Assembly: GCA_028564705.1 (NCBI GenBank)
Contig: JAPXFQ010002722.1
Coordinates: 1,860,001-1,924,000, forward strand
Direction of reading: 5' to 3'
DNA from: Apricaphanius iberus
Taxonomy: Eukaryota > Chordata > Actinopteri > Cyprinodontiformes > Aphaniidae
DNA: 64,000 bases
The position numbers and the translations under genes were made by a program. The notes beneath the pieces are model-generated. The model was not told the DNA's origin and ran no database searches. It saw only the letters and a list, made by a program, of their open reading frames with translations. Shown piece by piece: positions 1 to 13,271 of the stretch. The stretch's first letter is position 1. Each line of letters begins with the position of its first letter.

Positions 1-1684
1 ACAGTGAAATGAGAGGCATGTCTATGAAAACCATGATTTTATGTCCTTATCTTGACCATGTATAAAACTTCTTAAATTCGACCCTAATTTTTCTGCCATA
101 TTTGTTTTTTAAAGTATTTCCCCCATGATAAAGGTGATTAGTCTATGTTATGTAGTTATGTAATTTGTCTTTGAAGTTCGCACACCTTTTTTGTTGTTCA
201 ACAGAAATTAGTTATGACAATACCATAAAAACTCAAAATTCCTTAGACCTCAGACATTTGTTAGAGAACATGAAATATCAGCACTGAAGTTCAAGGGGTA
301 TGAATACGTTTAAAATGAAGTGTATTTATATATTCATTAGCAGTCCATCCACATTTGATGAATGGAAGCTAATGTCACTCGTGGGTTTATTAATGAACAT
401 TCCAGCATGTGAGCTCTAACACATATAGGGAGTGAAAATAAAGCTGGAAACCAAAGTGCTTGCTTAGGTGAGTGTTAATGATCTGATCTTGTTCTGAAAG
501 GAATTATATTTTTAACTAACTAAATTGCAACATTTAATTGAATTGAACAGAATTGGAGAAGTATTCTGCCAAAAAAACACACACTAGACTTCCGGTGCCA
601 CAATCCTTCACAATAAGAGCTTGCCTTCTTGTGTGAAATATTCATCACAGTGTCCACAACAACAGAAAAAAAACTCTATTGTCCCTGAATGGGGAAATTC
701 TTTTGTAGCAGTAGAACAGTGACAGGCTCGGGGAAATTTACAGCATCAGACAGTAACGCTGTGTGGTTTTTTGAAAATAGCATATAGAGTTAAAGACACG
801 TGCTACAAAATAGGATAATTAAAAAATGTTAAAGTGTAAGTATATGATCTGGGTTCCAATGAGAAATCCGTCTGAACACTAGAACACTGGCTGTATAAAT
901 GCAGCATTTTTGATTCACTATCGTATATGAGAAACAAAACTGTTCAAGAGATGTGTCATTAGCTATCGTGTTATCCTGATTGCTAAATTATGACTTCTAG
1001 TGTGATAAGACATTTGTTCCTCTCAAATTGTTGACCTCTCTAGTAACAGCGTTCTAAATGTCAGTTTTATTGCAATAACACAGGAACAATTCTATTCATA
1101 AACTATTACAGAAGATAAAATCACCCTTCATGTGTTTCATTTGCGTTCAAAAGCAATTCATTAAGACATCAGCCCTCAGGCTCAATGATGGTGTTACTGT
1201 ATGTGCATTTGCACCATACTGGACTGCTTTACAAATAGGGTTCTGCATTTAACCACCGATGCATGGAGAATGGTGATAGATAAAATGTAAAGGGTTACAG
1301 CAACTGTTAATGGTTAAAATGCAACAACAGTTTATTGAATGAGCTTATACGGCTACATCAGGAACCACAAGCAATGTTTGACAAAGTCCTCGCAAAAGTA
1401 GATTTTTGGTCCAATATTCCTGTTTGCTATACTAATTCTAAAAAACTTTGCATACTTTGAGTTTTATGAGGCACCTCTGCTGTATGACTTTTTCTCAGCC
1501 CATAAAACATTCTATAGGTGAATAAATTACATGCTTTACAAAGCATTTGTAGAGCCAATAAGGATCCTAAAGTGGATCTAAAAAATTTGATTACACCACA
1601 ACAAAAAGGGCAACCCAATCAAAGAAGTTGGTAATCCAGAATTAACTCAGAGTTTCATCCATTTCTTCATCTATTATCTAAACG
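1..1684. other. AT-rich sequence with no recognised feature
   Basis: I see no coding exon, RNA gene or clear repeat family here. Open frames are short and scattered. The sequence looks like ordinary intergenic or intronic fish DNA. Confidence 0.5.
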
Positions 1685-1750
1685 AAGGGTCTATATCGAA
1701 GGGTCACAGACTGCTGGTGCCTATCTCCAGTGGTCAATAGTCGAGAGACC
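1685..1750. repeat. Short relic of an RTE-type LINE tail
   Basis: About 60 bases (phrases such as ggtgcctatctccagtggtc followed by a cgagag string) resemble the antisense 3' region of common fish RTE-like LINEs. The same motif class occurs more clearly near 38,700. The assignment rests on remembered consensus and the fragment is very short. Confidence 0.4.
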
Positions 1751-1876
1751 ACTTATTCTTTGAATAACTAAATTATTTAAAGAAATTGACACAATATGGG
1801 TAAAAACTCCTCAAAAATAAGGATAAGGATTAGTAAAGGGAATTGACAACAAAAATCTGCGAATATTTGGATACAT

Positions 1877-1893
1877 TCTTCTTCTTCTTCTTC
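1877..1893. repeat. Short (TTC)n microsatellite
   Basis: Six consecutive TTC/CTT triplets are directly visible. No other role is apparent. Confidence 0.8.
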
Positions 1894-1911
1894 TATAATG
1901 ATCAAACGTGT

Positions 1912-2030
1912 ATCATTTTGAGCCTGGTTCTGCTGGATGTATCTTCCTGTTGAAATGGGGTCCTTCCTCTCCACTGACCCCTCATGCTTACATAGGATGA
2001 AGGATTCTGTTAAAGTCAATGACTTGTTGC
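1912..2030 (+). repeat. LINE-type 3' tail fragment, same family as 55,980-56,300
   Basis: The order of phrases (gagcctggttctgctgga, then cttcctgttgaaa, cctctccactg, catgctta, ggattctgttaaagtcaatga) matches the common fish tail seen better preserved near 56.05 kb. The two copies share this phrase order within the window, so the relationship can be seen directly; the LINE origin is from memory. Confidence 0.55.
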
Positions 2031-2614
2031 TATCAATAAATGATTTTTAAAAAACCAATTAGCACTGCATAATCAGCTGAATTTGACTGTAAGATATTAT
2101 AAATATGATTTAATTGGACTGTTTAAAAATTAATCTTTTTGTTTGCATTGTACTGGAATTAATTAAATTTGATGTGAACTTGTTTTGTACCATAGTTTCT
2201 GTAAATTAGTATAAACTGGACCTGTTTTTGGTTGATGGTTCCCTCAAGAGGATATTTGTTGTAACTAGGTCTACATCTAATTTTTATAGGGTCCTTATCA
2301 TATTGATAAGTAACATGAACATGAACAATAACAGCTTTAGTCATATAAAACCTGTTGCTCAGTCTAATTTTAGACAAGCAAATAGGTTTGCTCTGCTTCA
2401 CTGCAGTGGTGAAATATTGACCTGGCTGCTCTTCTATCAGGCCGGCTTGGTATTTGTCAAACCATTTATGCAGCAATGCCCTGAAAAAGCTCTGACAGGC
2501 CCAATATGCTGGTGTGTGTGGACCAGAAAACAGACCACAGATAGCAACTAGTGAATAGAACAACATAGATGAAAACATAAAGGCAGAGTAATAAACACAA
2601 AACATGCTATACCT

Positions 2615-3547
2615 TAAAGGGATTATCTCATGCCATTTTACAGCTTTCAACTTCTGGGATAGACATATATATGATAAAATGTTACCGTTGGTGTTATACA
2701 GTATTAATTTGTCCTGAAATGTAACTTGTATCCTGTATTTAATGTTAGACCACAAAGTAAAACGGCTCGTTCCTCCTGCACCCCAACGCTACGCTCCGTT
2801 CCCCCACTCTGCTGCGCTTCAGAAATCACACTGAAACAAACGTTTCAGTGCTAAGCTTTTTCACAAACAGTATTCTCACAAGAATTTTAAAATCACAAAG
2901 CTCCACAATGAAACCCTTTTTTCAAAAAACCGAGTCAATAAAGCCTATCTTAGTTGCTAAAACTCCAGGCTTTAGACAGTAGGCTACACTACCGATCAAT
3001 TCATTAACCACACAATCCTGTTATAAGATCACAAAAGCAGCTTGATAAATGGCTAACACACATTAGCATTAGCATGTAGCCACTTACTTCTCTGTCCATC
3101 ACGCGTCTTTGTTCTTTGATCCAGCAGCTGTTCTTTAGGAATGTAGAATAAAATCCTGTAATCCATGAAGCCAAACGGGCGTTTTAACAGAGAAAGTAAA
3201 AAATCCAACAAAAAAAAGTGTTTTAAGCCGCCAAAAACCGAAGTAGCCATGAGCTGTGATAAGGAGGAGCGTGTGTTTGGAACTCTACCAGGGGTAAGCC
3301 ACTCTGCCTGCAGGGGCGGTGCAAACACCTCTAGCACTCAACTTTCAACTAGTGATGTCACTAGTTGAACAGTCGATTTCTAGGAGAGGGAGGGGCAGCT
3401 TCTCAGAGAGCAGAATTCAGGAGGATTACTCAGACATGCGTGAATTAAGCTAAAAACCACTCTGGTGGGGGTTTTTATGAGAAAATTGCATTGCCAGATG
3501 GTTGAAAATGCCCAAAAACTTGATTTTGCATGATATAGCCCCTTTAA
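2615..3547. mobile_element. TTAA-flanked MITE with diverged terminal inverted repeats
   Basis: The left end reads TTAAAGGG followed by an atctcatgc-like stretch. The right end, read on the other strand, starts TTAAAGGGGCTATATCATGC. The match extends about 30 bases with differences, and both ends sit at TTAA, which is the target of piggyBac-type transposases. No transposase is encoded inside. The interior holds a C-rich stretch near 2,760-2,820 and a perfect 22-base palindrome at 3,346-3,367. Assignment to piggyBac is inferred from the TTAA sites alone. Confidence 0.65.
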
Positions 3548-6500
3548 GCACCACATTTTTTTAAAGATTTAAAACAAATTTGACATTTTGATTATTTTCA
3601 AAACCCTTTTCATATCGATTTTGCACAGTAATCATTTGTAATAACATTCTGGGTCTCTTTGATCCAGCTGACACCCCTCCCCCATCGCCCCCCACCGTGA
3701 TCATGCAAGGACCAAACAGGTAAAAGATTGTTGGCTAATTATATGAAGTAATTATGTTTTATTTTGGCCGCTAGATGTCCTCATTTCGCTTCTCAGCTTC
3801 TGTCAATGACAGTCAAATGTGCACACATGTTGAGTGAGAGAGCAGGGAGGCAGGGAGTGTTTGAAAAGGACCAAGTTGAGAAGTTTCGTCAGTTACTAAG
3901 TGAAGAGGAGGGAAAGCTGAGAGTGCAGACTGACAGATAAGTTCGAGGTAAGTCATTCTCACATTTAATCAGCTGTGTAAGCTTCTCTTGTTTTCTGCTT
4001 TATTTAGTAACCTCCACGCAGATGCCTGTGATCTGATAAATAGAAAGACTTTGTCGGGTGGGTTTGTTTGATTAAAGGGATGAACTTCATCCTAATTCCA
4101 TTATTCTCGCAATAATTTCTTTATGAATGTTGGACTCTGTTTACTTAAGGGTTGGATTACATTAATCATACTTAATCTCACTTCTCATATTTATACATTA
4201 AACTCCCACCTTAAATTCTCCAGGGTCTTTTCTTCTTCCTATGCTACTGTCTGTTTACCCCCCTGATTTATCAGTATGTTGTTGTGGAAGAGAGCTGGTG
4301 TGGTGGGGCCGAGCTCTCTGATTGGCTGACAAATGTTTTCCTAGATTATGGTAAAACAGACAGAAATAAACTTGTGGAGAGGAACAACATTTCAGAATAC
4401 CAACCATTCCTCAAGGCATCCCCTCCCAGCAGCTCAGTTTTTCTTTCCTTCTTTTTTCTCCTCGGGGGTTAGAGGAACTTAAGGCCTTGCTGACTTCTCA
4501 GAGTCATGGCTGGCCTGTTGGCAAAGAGCAAAGGAATTTGCTGCTATACAATCTGCTCTTATGTTAGGTTAGACAAAGTTACATGAATCTGCCCCATATT
4601 ACATGCGGAATATAAAAAATTAATGGAATCTTTAATGAAGGCAGTGAGGCAGCAATAAATAAAGAAATATGTCATAAAAAGGAGTGATAGCCATTTTATA
4701 TTCCCAGGTCTCTCTGTTGTTTCTTTTCACTCTGGTCTTCTTTGAAAAAAAATTAAAGAGCTGTCCAGAAGCATCAAAAATGAGTCTGAAAATGGGACAA
4801 GATGGGTTGGTGCTTTTTTTTCTGTCTGAATCAAAGAGAATACTTTGACATTTTCTGCTATGTCTCTGCAGTCACACATACAGAATAGGAAGCAGCTTTA
4901 TTTACCTTGACAGAAACCACAGTAGAGCTGAATACAAGGTAGCTACAAGGTATTTCCATAAGAAACAGCATACAGAAGAGTGTTTGTCAGTGGGGAAGAA
5001 TATTCTGCATGCAGATAATCTGTAAAGATGGACAGATATTATTGATTAAATACTTCTTGAGTGATGCAATATATTAAAAGTGTTGCATATATTTCTGCCA
5101 GCAGCTGCAGCAACATTAATCATTCAAATCTCTGAGTTTATTGTGCTGCTGACCGTGAAGCTGCAAACAAATGTATTTTTGGGTTCAGCAAAAATTATTC
5201 TGACTTGTGCTTATTTTATTAGTGATTGAAGCTGCTCTAAAGCATCATCAGATTTATGGCCAAGGGAACATGACCATCAGTTAAAAGTAAAACATCTTTC
5301 CAGTTACATAAAAATAATCCCTGTAAACATTATTCTAAGACATTAGCTTAGTGTAAAATGGAAAAGTTGTCCAGTATAAATGTATTCCTCTATCTATCTG
5401 GTGTTTGAGCTGATTCCAGCTGTCAACATTTGAGAGGCTGCAGGTTGTCAGTATGTTGCAGGACCAGCACATAAAAAAAACACCTAAGGGGAATTTAGTT
5501 AACATGTAACCGGACATGCATGCATTTCAACTGTGCAAGGAAGCAAGTGTACCAAGCATCCATGGGAAAAGACAATTCATGTTTCAATCAGAATGGTCAC
5601 CTTCTAGATTGAGACAAAATACTGTGTTCCTGTGAAGCTCTGAATGTATTTCATTACCTCTTAAAATGATGTAATGAGTGCTTTGTCTTAACTGGCAAAA
5701 GTAGGTGAACCTTTGCTGCTTTTACTGGAAAAAAAACAGCAGTGACAGTAACTGCTGATTAGTCAAACACATCAGGTTGGAGGAATTTAAACCAGGTTTT
5801 TTTATATACTGTAATCCATCCTGGTATGTTTGTGGGTTTTGTGGGTTTTCTTTCACAAACTGTTTGCTTCTTGTTACAACACAACTTAGGAGGGCTTCTC
5901 TTTAAGTAGAGAAGTGGGACTCTACCTCCAGATCCTCTGTGATTATAGATCATCCTTGCTAGATGAGCATTGGGCAACCCTATACAATTATACTTCTAGC
6001 CTCAACTGAGCCACATGAATCAGACTTGTTCCCCGACAAGTGGGATTATAGTTTATGTGTCTCTAGTCAATTCCAGCACAAAAGGATCAGACCAAGACCT
6101 TAGTGTCAGATAACCACTCAATAACACTAAGGCTTTATGGCTTAACCTTTTGGGTGGTGGATTCACAAGAGGGGCATTCTGTCTCATCTGCCCACCAAAA
6201 CGAATAAACAAGCATTTTGGAAGTAAGTCAGCTTCTTTAAATGATCCTTAGCAAAGTGACAAAAAGTAGCAGTGTTTTATTTTTTTATTTTTTAGATGGC
6301 TTTAAATGAATACTGAGGCCAAATAGTGGACAGTAGTTCAAAGGTCATTCTGAATTGATCCTGTTTCTTGAAACAAAATTTCTCATTCAGTCATTTCTAG
6401 GGAGGGTACCACTGGTTCAAACCAAATCAATTTATAGTAATTGCTTTAAAAAAAAACAAAACAAAACCTGTAAGTACAAAGTGTACATATCAAGGAGGGT

Positions 6501-7729
6501 GGTGTGGTGATAGACCTTTTTGTATTCGAGGCAGGCTCAAAACTGAATGGTTGTGGTTCGTAATATGTGTGGTTGTAAACTTTTAAGGTTTCTTCTGTTT
6601 TAGAGTCAGTATTAAAATCCGTAACTTTCCGTTGATCGAGCTGACAGGTCATCACGTTTGGTCTGGCAGAGGTTACATTTTATCACAAAAGACTCCAAAA
6701 GCAAAAAAAAACCCATCCTACTATATTCTTCTAAACACTGGTTTATGCTAGGCTCTAACCTGCAAACTGGTCTTTAAATGTCATTACACAAAAAATTTTT
6801 ATTTTATTTTATACACTTTGTTCCTTGACTGTACCGAAAATGAACCAAACAAGAAAACTGAACCAAGATGCATACGTACCGTGATATTTTGTGTACTGTT
6901 ACACCTCTAACAAGTCTTAAAGTGATAACAACATCCGATAAATAATCATAACGGGAGTTTATTATTTTACAAGTTCTAAGCACAAAGGTGTGTAGCAGGC
7001 TGGTGGCTTTACTGTTGATTCCTTGGTACTGCCTGATGGAAGCAGTTTATAAAGTGAGTGTGAGGTGTCTCTGCAAGTATTCAGGGCCCTGCTCCTGGAG
7101 CAGCTCTTGAACTCAAATGAGCTTTTAAGCTACTCTCACTATCAGTTCCTGGGCTCCCTTGTTCCTAAACGTTGATTGCCAAAAAATTACACTAAATTGA
7201 TTAATTCAATGAGCTTGTCGACCTTTACACCTCTGGTTACTAAGCAAAAATTCCTGTTCGATCACTGGTTTAGTGTTAGAGTCCAATTTCTCCTGTGGGC
7301 TTCTGTAGTTCCTTTTTCTGTTATATTATCATCATTATATTATTAATATGTAACATAGTTGTTTTTCTTTTTTTTGCTGTCCTTGATTAAAAAAAACTTG
7401 ATGATGATTAACTTTTTCTCAAGCCTTAAGTAATTACCCTTTTTCATACCATGTTCAAGGTTGAACAGTTAATGAAATTTCAATTGGCATTTGTTTTGGC
7501 TTTGAGTATCACAAGAGCAGCTGAATCACCACCATTATAATTAGTTAGTGAGTTGATGCTTTCAATTATGTTTTTATTTTGTTATTAAAGAGCAAGAAAA
7601 CCTAGTGAGCAATTTGGTAAAATAATTATATTTAACATGATTATATAATAAAAGGTTTATGAATGTTTATTTTTGGAAAAAATATGGCATTTTAATATCA
7701 AAGCATGACTATAAGATATTTTCTATAAA
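3548..7729. other. No recognised gene or repeat; one good splice-donor-like site
   Basis: Nothing in this stretch resembles a known protein. A GA-rich segment at about 3,830-3,947 ends in CGAG followed by GTAAGT, a consensus donor, and could be an untranslated exon, but no partner acceptor is identified. Homopolymer A and T runs are frequent. Confidence 0.4.
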
Positions 7730-7804
<75 letters not shown>

Positions 7805-7805
7805 G
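7730..7805. repeat. Compound (CA)n(TA)n microsatellite
   Basis: A short CACACA run passes directly into about 30 TA units. This is likely to be length-polymorphic. An open frame through it on the minus strand is a repeat artefact (a Tyr-Ile run). Confidence 0.95.
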
Positions 7806-8510
7806 GATTTATAATTAAAATGATGAAAATAAATAATTTGGCAAGTAAAAATGCTTTTTTGAATTAAATGTTGATCAAATGTAAATGTTTTTCTTTTTTG
7901 CATTTCTTTAGATGTATAATTTATTACAGTTTTATAATTTCATAAGTTTAAAATATTTGAAACTGCTCTGATAAGAATACTAATAAAAAGACACCAGTCC
8001 AGAGGAAAATGTACCAGCTGTTTTGGGAGACAATGTCTTAATGAAAGTAACTCAAGACTGAATCTGTAGCTATTGTCAAAAACAATAAGTTAATTACTCT
8101 GCTCAGATCTTATTATATAAGCTGCAGCAAACAGGAGATTTAGACCACAGCAGTTCTGATGTTGGTCAGGATTCAAAGAAAGTTAGTATTAATCAGCTGT
8201 TGAATTTGTAATGAATGCAACAGTGGAAGCTGCAGGTAAAAACCCCCCGTGGTAAACAAAAACAGAAACTACCGAAGTAAAGTAACTGAATTAAAAGTGT
8301 GCACCCTTAAAACACTTTAATTACCCCTGAGTTGAATTAACTGCCACTGAATGAAACAGAACAAACTCACTGTTCAGAAATGAACACCTGCTCTTTGCTC
8401 CATATATATAACCTAATAATAAGTGCAGCTCATGAAATCTCTCCTGCTGTTCCCAGTGACAGTCTGAATGCCTTGACACATTGCTGGATGTGCACACAGT
8501 AAAGAGACAG
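7806..8510. other. No recognised feature
   Basis: Non-coding-looking sequence with short open frames only. Confidence 0.4.
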
Positions 8511-8515
8511 AAGCA

Positions 8516-8557
8516 CCCCCCATCCCCCCCCCCCCCCGCGCCTCCCCCCCCCGCCCC
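8516..8557. repeat. Poly-C low-complexity tract
   Basis: Long C runs broken by a few A, G and T bases. Proline-rich and glycine-rich open frames overlapping it on both strands are compositional artefacts. Confidence 0.9.
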
Positions 8558-11526
8558 AATGTCCTCCCACATCTTGTCAGCTCTGCCTCGGCTGAACTGG
8601 AGACAAAATGATGTTTCTGGACAGTTGGCAGCTGCCCTTCGACTACATTTAGTCTGTGAATACAATCTGCTGTTTGCACATGTTTAGATCAATTTATCAG
8701 GTTTTCTTTAGCAGAGAAAACGTGTTGGAAGAGGACATGTTGAGTGCTTAATTGTCATGACTAGTGTTTGTCCCAAGCGTAGCTCTGTGGTCGACTTTTT
8801 GGCCTTTTTCTGAGGTGTTGCCACTCCCTGGATGGCTGCGTTGAACACTGCTGCTTCCAAATGTGGATATAACAAGGCTGCATTATGCTGCCACATGCAG
8901 GTGTGTTTGTGTGAAAGCGTGAGAGGGACAGGAAGCACAGCCATGCCTAATACGTCCCTTCAGTGTGTTTTATCCCTGTGTGCCAGATCTAAGCTGGTTT
9001 CCTCTGCCTTTGTTCTAAGACTGTGTTTTAACACCTGTAATTTTCGGTCTTGTGTTCACATAGTGCAGCATCGAGGGCACCCTCAAGAAAAAAGGCTTGA
9101 GAATGATGCATGATAGTGCTTTATTTGTGGGTAACATAAAAGCACTGTTTTGTGGTTTTGATTCTGATCCTTACTTTTTCACCAGAGGAAAGGGGTACTA
9201 AAAATTAGGAAGGGAAAGTACATGGTTTACAGAAATAGACATATAAAGCTGTGTAAAACAGAGCAGATACATCTTCTGAGGTAAACCCCCCCCAAAAAAA
9301 AACTTGGTTAGAATGTGTGAAAAGCTTCATTAACAAGTTTATCTTTTACTGCAGATGCACAGGATTAAACCCCAAAAAAGGGGATTCTCATGTTTAGGAA
9401 TTTTTTTTTTTTTAACAGGATTTCCCTCAGACATTAATTACAAATTTGTAGGATTCGACACAGTGGCGTGGCTAGTAAGGCAGTAAGAGCGCCGACATGC
9501 CAACAGGTTGTCTGAGAAAGAATATGGGGAAAAAAATAAAGCCTTTTCTGTCTGTCCAACAATATAGGATAGGATAAAGTCATCACAGAGAAACAAATTA
9601 GGTTATGATTTGAAAACAAGAAAACACTGAAGGGGGAAACCTCCGCAACGACCTACTTCGTCTGTTTCTGTCAACTCAAACCATTTGGTCAGATGAAAAA
9701 TATGATCAAGCTCTCTCTGCAACTAACAATGTGTATTTATCAAACAAATGATGAATATGTAGAAAAGCAACAGCAGTTAAGTATGGTGGAGGATCTTTTT
9801 TTTTTTCAGAGGCCCTGGTAGCTTTGTTAGTGTGCATGATATGAGGAACTCTTGTGAGTAGCAAGACATTTTAACTAAAAATCATCTTGCTTTGCCAAAT
9901 ACATAAAATCTAACTTTTTCAGCCATGAAACAAAAAATGTAATCAGTGTGTTGCTAGCCCGACTGCCGTTCTTCCATTACTATCAGCCATACTAAAGACT
10001 AATCTGTAAATTGAGCAAATCACAGATCAACTTTGCTGTATGCTTCAGCTTTGTGAAATGTTAAATGTCCGATAAAGGTTGGATTCTTCTCAAATTTCCA
10101 TGTTAAGATCATGCTACTACAATACAAGACTAATTTATTTACCTGCCTCAGCCTACCGGGTATACACCTATACCTGGGAGGCTAACACATATATTTGTCT
10201 ATAGAGCTCTGAATTACAACAGAGCAGTAAGAAGAAATGACCATGTATGATAAAATGTCTATAAATTAATCAAAGGAAAAAACAAAATGAGGTTGAGATA
10301 AGTTGAGGAGTAATTCAACTTAATGGGACTTATGGGTTAAATGAGTGAAACATCAGCACATAACATTACAAGGAATTAGATATTATATCAGAAAGGTATT
10401 GTCAACAATGGAAAAATTAGTTCTCTCCTCATGTCAGGTGTGTTATTATGATATTAATTATGCACACAGTAAGGGGCAGTTGCTGGACAGTTGGTCTAAT
10501 GAAACATTAATATGTTTTAGCATGACGAGGGGCTCAGTCTCCATGCATATGGGGGGATTCTTTTTTAAAGATTTACTGCAGTCTACGAGACAGTTTTATA
10601 AGTCGTCTTTAAGTTGGTTAACTTTATCCACATGGGTCTCTCCCAGTCCATCTTTTGTTTAAACTTCCCAAAAACAGAATGTGGAGAATGTGAAGATCCC
10701 GAACAATCAGAGAGAAAAATAATCCAGAGCTGCTTGGACAATGTCACGGTTTTAGGAATCTGTTTGACCCACATGCATAAGACTCTCAGGAGACCAGAAA
10801 GACTTTAAGAAGTTTATTGAAATGATGAGGAGTATGGATCCGGGAGCTACTGGGAAGACTGCAGTGAAGCACTGAAATGGGCAGATGAGATGACAAATTA
10901 AACTAAACAGACTGGGGAATCTTTGAGGGCAGACAGGAGGCACACTCATGAAGATGATTAATCCAGGAGGACAACGGATAAAAAGTGAGCATGACTGGAA
11001 ATCGAGGAGAGCGGATCAGATTGCAGCAGGAAGAAGTAGATGAAATTTGGACCAGTCGTGGAGATGAAACGTCATAATCCTTGAAAGAAGGTATGAATCT
11101 GGAGACAAGGGATCTGGAGGAAGAAGGATTAAAATGGGTATCTGGAGTAAAGATAGGAAATATTGAGGGAATCATGGAGGGCTGGACGAAATGGCCTCAA
11201 ATCAATACCACAATATTATAAGGCTTTTCCTCTTCTTCCCTGACCAGCTCAGGATTTGAATCCTGTCACCATCTTTCTCTTCCATGGTTGCCAACTCCTC
11301 AGCATGAAAATACATTTAGGATGTCCCAAAAATCATTAGAAGTATAAATTGCTAAATTACATCCTTGCATGTAAAAATGTGCATGTAATTGTGCTGGACG
11401 CCGTAAGAAAGGGGAATAGTTTGTGGTTGGGGTGGAACTGTTAAAAAGTTTTGCCTTTTGAGTATGGGTTTGAGTTTTCTTTGGTTTTTACATCACTAAT
11501 GTAGCAATAAAACTTAACCTTATAAT
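8558..11526. other. Unannotated, with a purine-rich block at about 10,790-11,190
   Basis: No protein homology is recognised. The block at 10,790-11,190 is strongly GA-rich on the plus strand and lies after a TGTCACGG string at 10,742, which resembles the start of some fish gypsy-type LTRs. I could not find a matching end or a target duplication, so it is left unclassified. Confidence 0.35.
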
Positions 11527-12894
11527 CAGTGTTGGGAATTTTTCAATAAAAAAGTAATTAGTTATACTTACAGATGACTTTTTCCAAAAAGTAATTGAGT
11601 TAGTAACTCAGTTACTGCACTGTAAAAGTGATTAGCTTCTCAGCAAGTAACTGTGACGTTATTTCTACACAGTTACATTCTATAATCTATAAAGTCAAAT
11701 AGTTTTTATAACTGAATGACGAATAATAAAACACCATATAGACAGTATTTTAGAGCATTTAGTATTTTAACTAAGATTGAAGCTGAATGTAGAAAAAAAA
11801 GAAAAAAAATAAATATTGGAAATACATAATCACACAATTTTCATCAAAGTGCAAAACTAAGACAGATAGCTGTGGGAATAATGAAACAAAGGAAAATATG
11901 TCTATTAAGTTGTGAAAATCTATATATCTGTAATTTCATATCACTTGGTCACATGAACCGGAAGCTATTAAAGGAAACCTGAAATATTACAATAAAGTTA
12001 TTAATATCAAATATTCTATGCAATCAAATGTCAAATACATTTTTATGTCTGGTTCTTTAGATGTAGTAAGACATTTCAAAACCGATTTGGTGTCACCTGC
12101 GGTCACATGAACAGGAAGCTATAATGAAGAAAAATATCACATATTTTACAGTAACAAACTTCGATGTGAGGGTGGAGATCGACCTGGAGAACTGATTCAG
12201 CACAGGTGACGGCAAAAAAAGTGTGTCAGACAGGTGCTCCCTCTCCTTTCCACAAATCCCACCTGCTTTATTCAATGTGATACCCTAACTGCAGTCACCT
12301 GTACTGAGTCAGTTCTCCAGGTCAATCTCCACCCCTCACATCACAATATTAATAAGAAATATCTGTGTGTTATGTTCCTCGGATGTCGAGAAACAATTCA
12401 TTAATATTTTTGGGTTACTTTGTAGGTAGATCTGACAGGTATTTTCTAGGATGTCTGGAGATTTATTGAAAACCAAACCCACCGCCTTCAGGAGCAAGCG
12501 ATGATGCAGCCGCTTTATTAGCGCAGTTCTGGGTGAGACGTTGACGTGAGTGTCCACTTTTATGAATTTCCGCAGAGTATCCAACTTAAAACTAAGTTCA
12601 CTAAGTTTTTTACAGCATGCAGACAGCAAGAGGACTCAGGGTATCTGCCCACTCACCAAATCATCATCATATTTGCAGTGGCATTATCACCACCGACACC
12701 TGCACCCTCTCCCTGCAGCTGCAGTGTGGCTGTCAGAAAGCCGGACACCGCTGCACTTTATTCAACCAAGTTGTAGTAACGCTCCACTTTACATCCCCAG
12801 TAATGGTAACGACATTAATTCAATTACTCTGTTACCTAAAAAATAACACAGTTCGTAACGCTGTTATACTTAAACGCCATTACTCCCAACGCTG
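11527..12894. mobile_element. hAT-type non-autonomous element with 8-bp TSD
   Basis: The left end starts CAGTGTTGGGAA and the right end, read on the other strand, starts CAGCGTTGGGAG. The flanks are cttataat (11,519-11,526) and cttatgat (12,895-12,902), an 8-bp duplication with one mismatch, as expected for hAT. No transposase ORF is present in 1,368 bp. Inside, 12,160-12,211 and 12,293-12,350 form an inverted repeat of about 50 bp, and a phrase around 'ggtcacatgaac' occurs twice in direct orientation (near 11,948 and 12,103), so the element has a complex interior. Confidence 0.85.
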
Positions 12895-13271
12895 CTTATG
12901 ATAAAGGCCATTATGCAAGTGGATATTCTGTAGCAAACAGCTTCAACTACCCTTTTTAATTTTGGGTTTTATTCCCACTTCTTTCAGTTATTCTGAGAAT
13001 CCAGTTTAGACTGACACATGATGACTGTTTAACATATGTAAGAGAGAGGCACACACACAGTGTACGAGGTGAGGAGGTGACTGAACTGTTAGTGAAATCT
13101 GGGATTTATTAGTGTTATGTAGTTGTTTAGTGTAGACAGAAAAGGTTTTACATTTACATCTAAGCCCAGGTGGCCTGGGATGCAGTAGGGTTAACAGCTG
13201 ATCTGCCTGCAGATCGACCAGGGTGAGCGGGGCTGCAAGCAAAGGCCTCCATGCTGTAAGCGGTCTGGGAC
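12895..13271. other. Spacer between two hAT elements
   Basis: No feature is recognised apart from the target duplications at each end. Confidence 0.5.

Noticed and set aside
2159..2755. 198-codon minus-strand open frame
   Set aside because: No domain is recognised, it overlaps a plus-strand open frame of 107 codons and crosses into a MITE; composition does not suggest coding.
7709..7903. Open frame with Tyr-Ile repeat
   Set aside because: It is a translation of the TA microsatellite.
8321..8687. Gly-rich and Pro-rich open frames on both strands
   Set aside because: Produced by the poly-C tract; both strands are open in the same place.
10742..11270. Second LTR starting TGTCACGG
   Set aside because: No matching CA end and no flanking duplication could be found.
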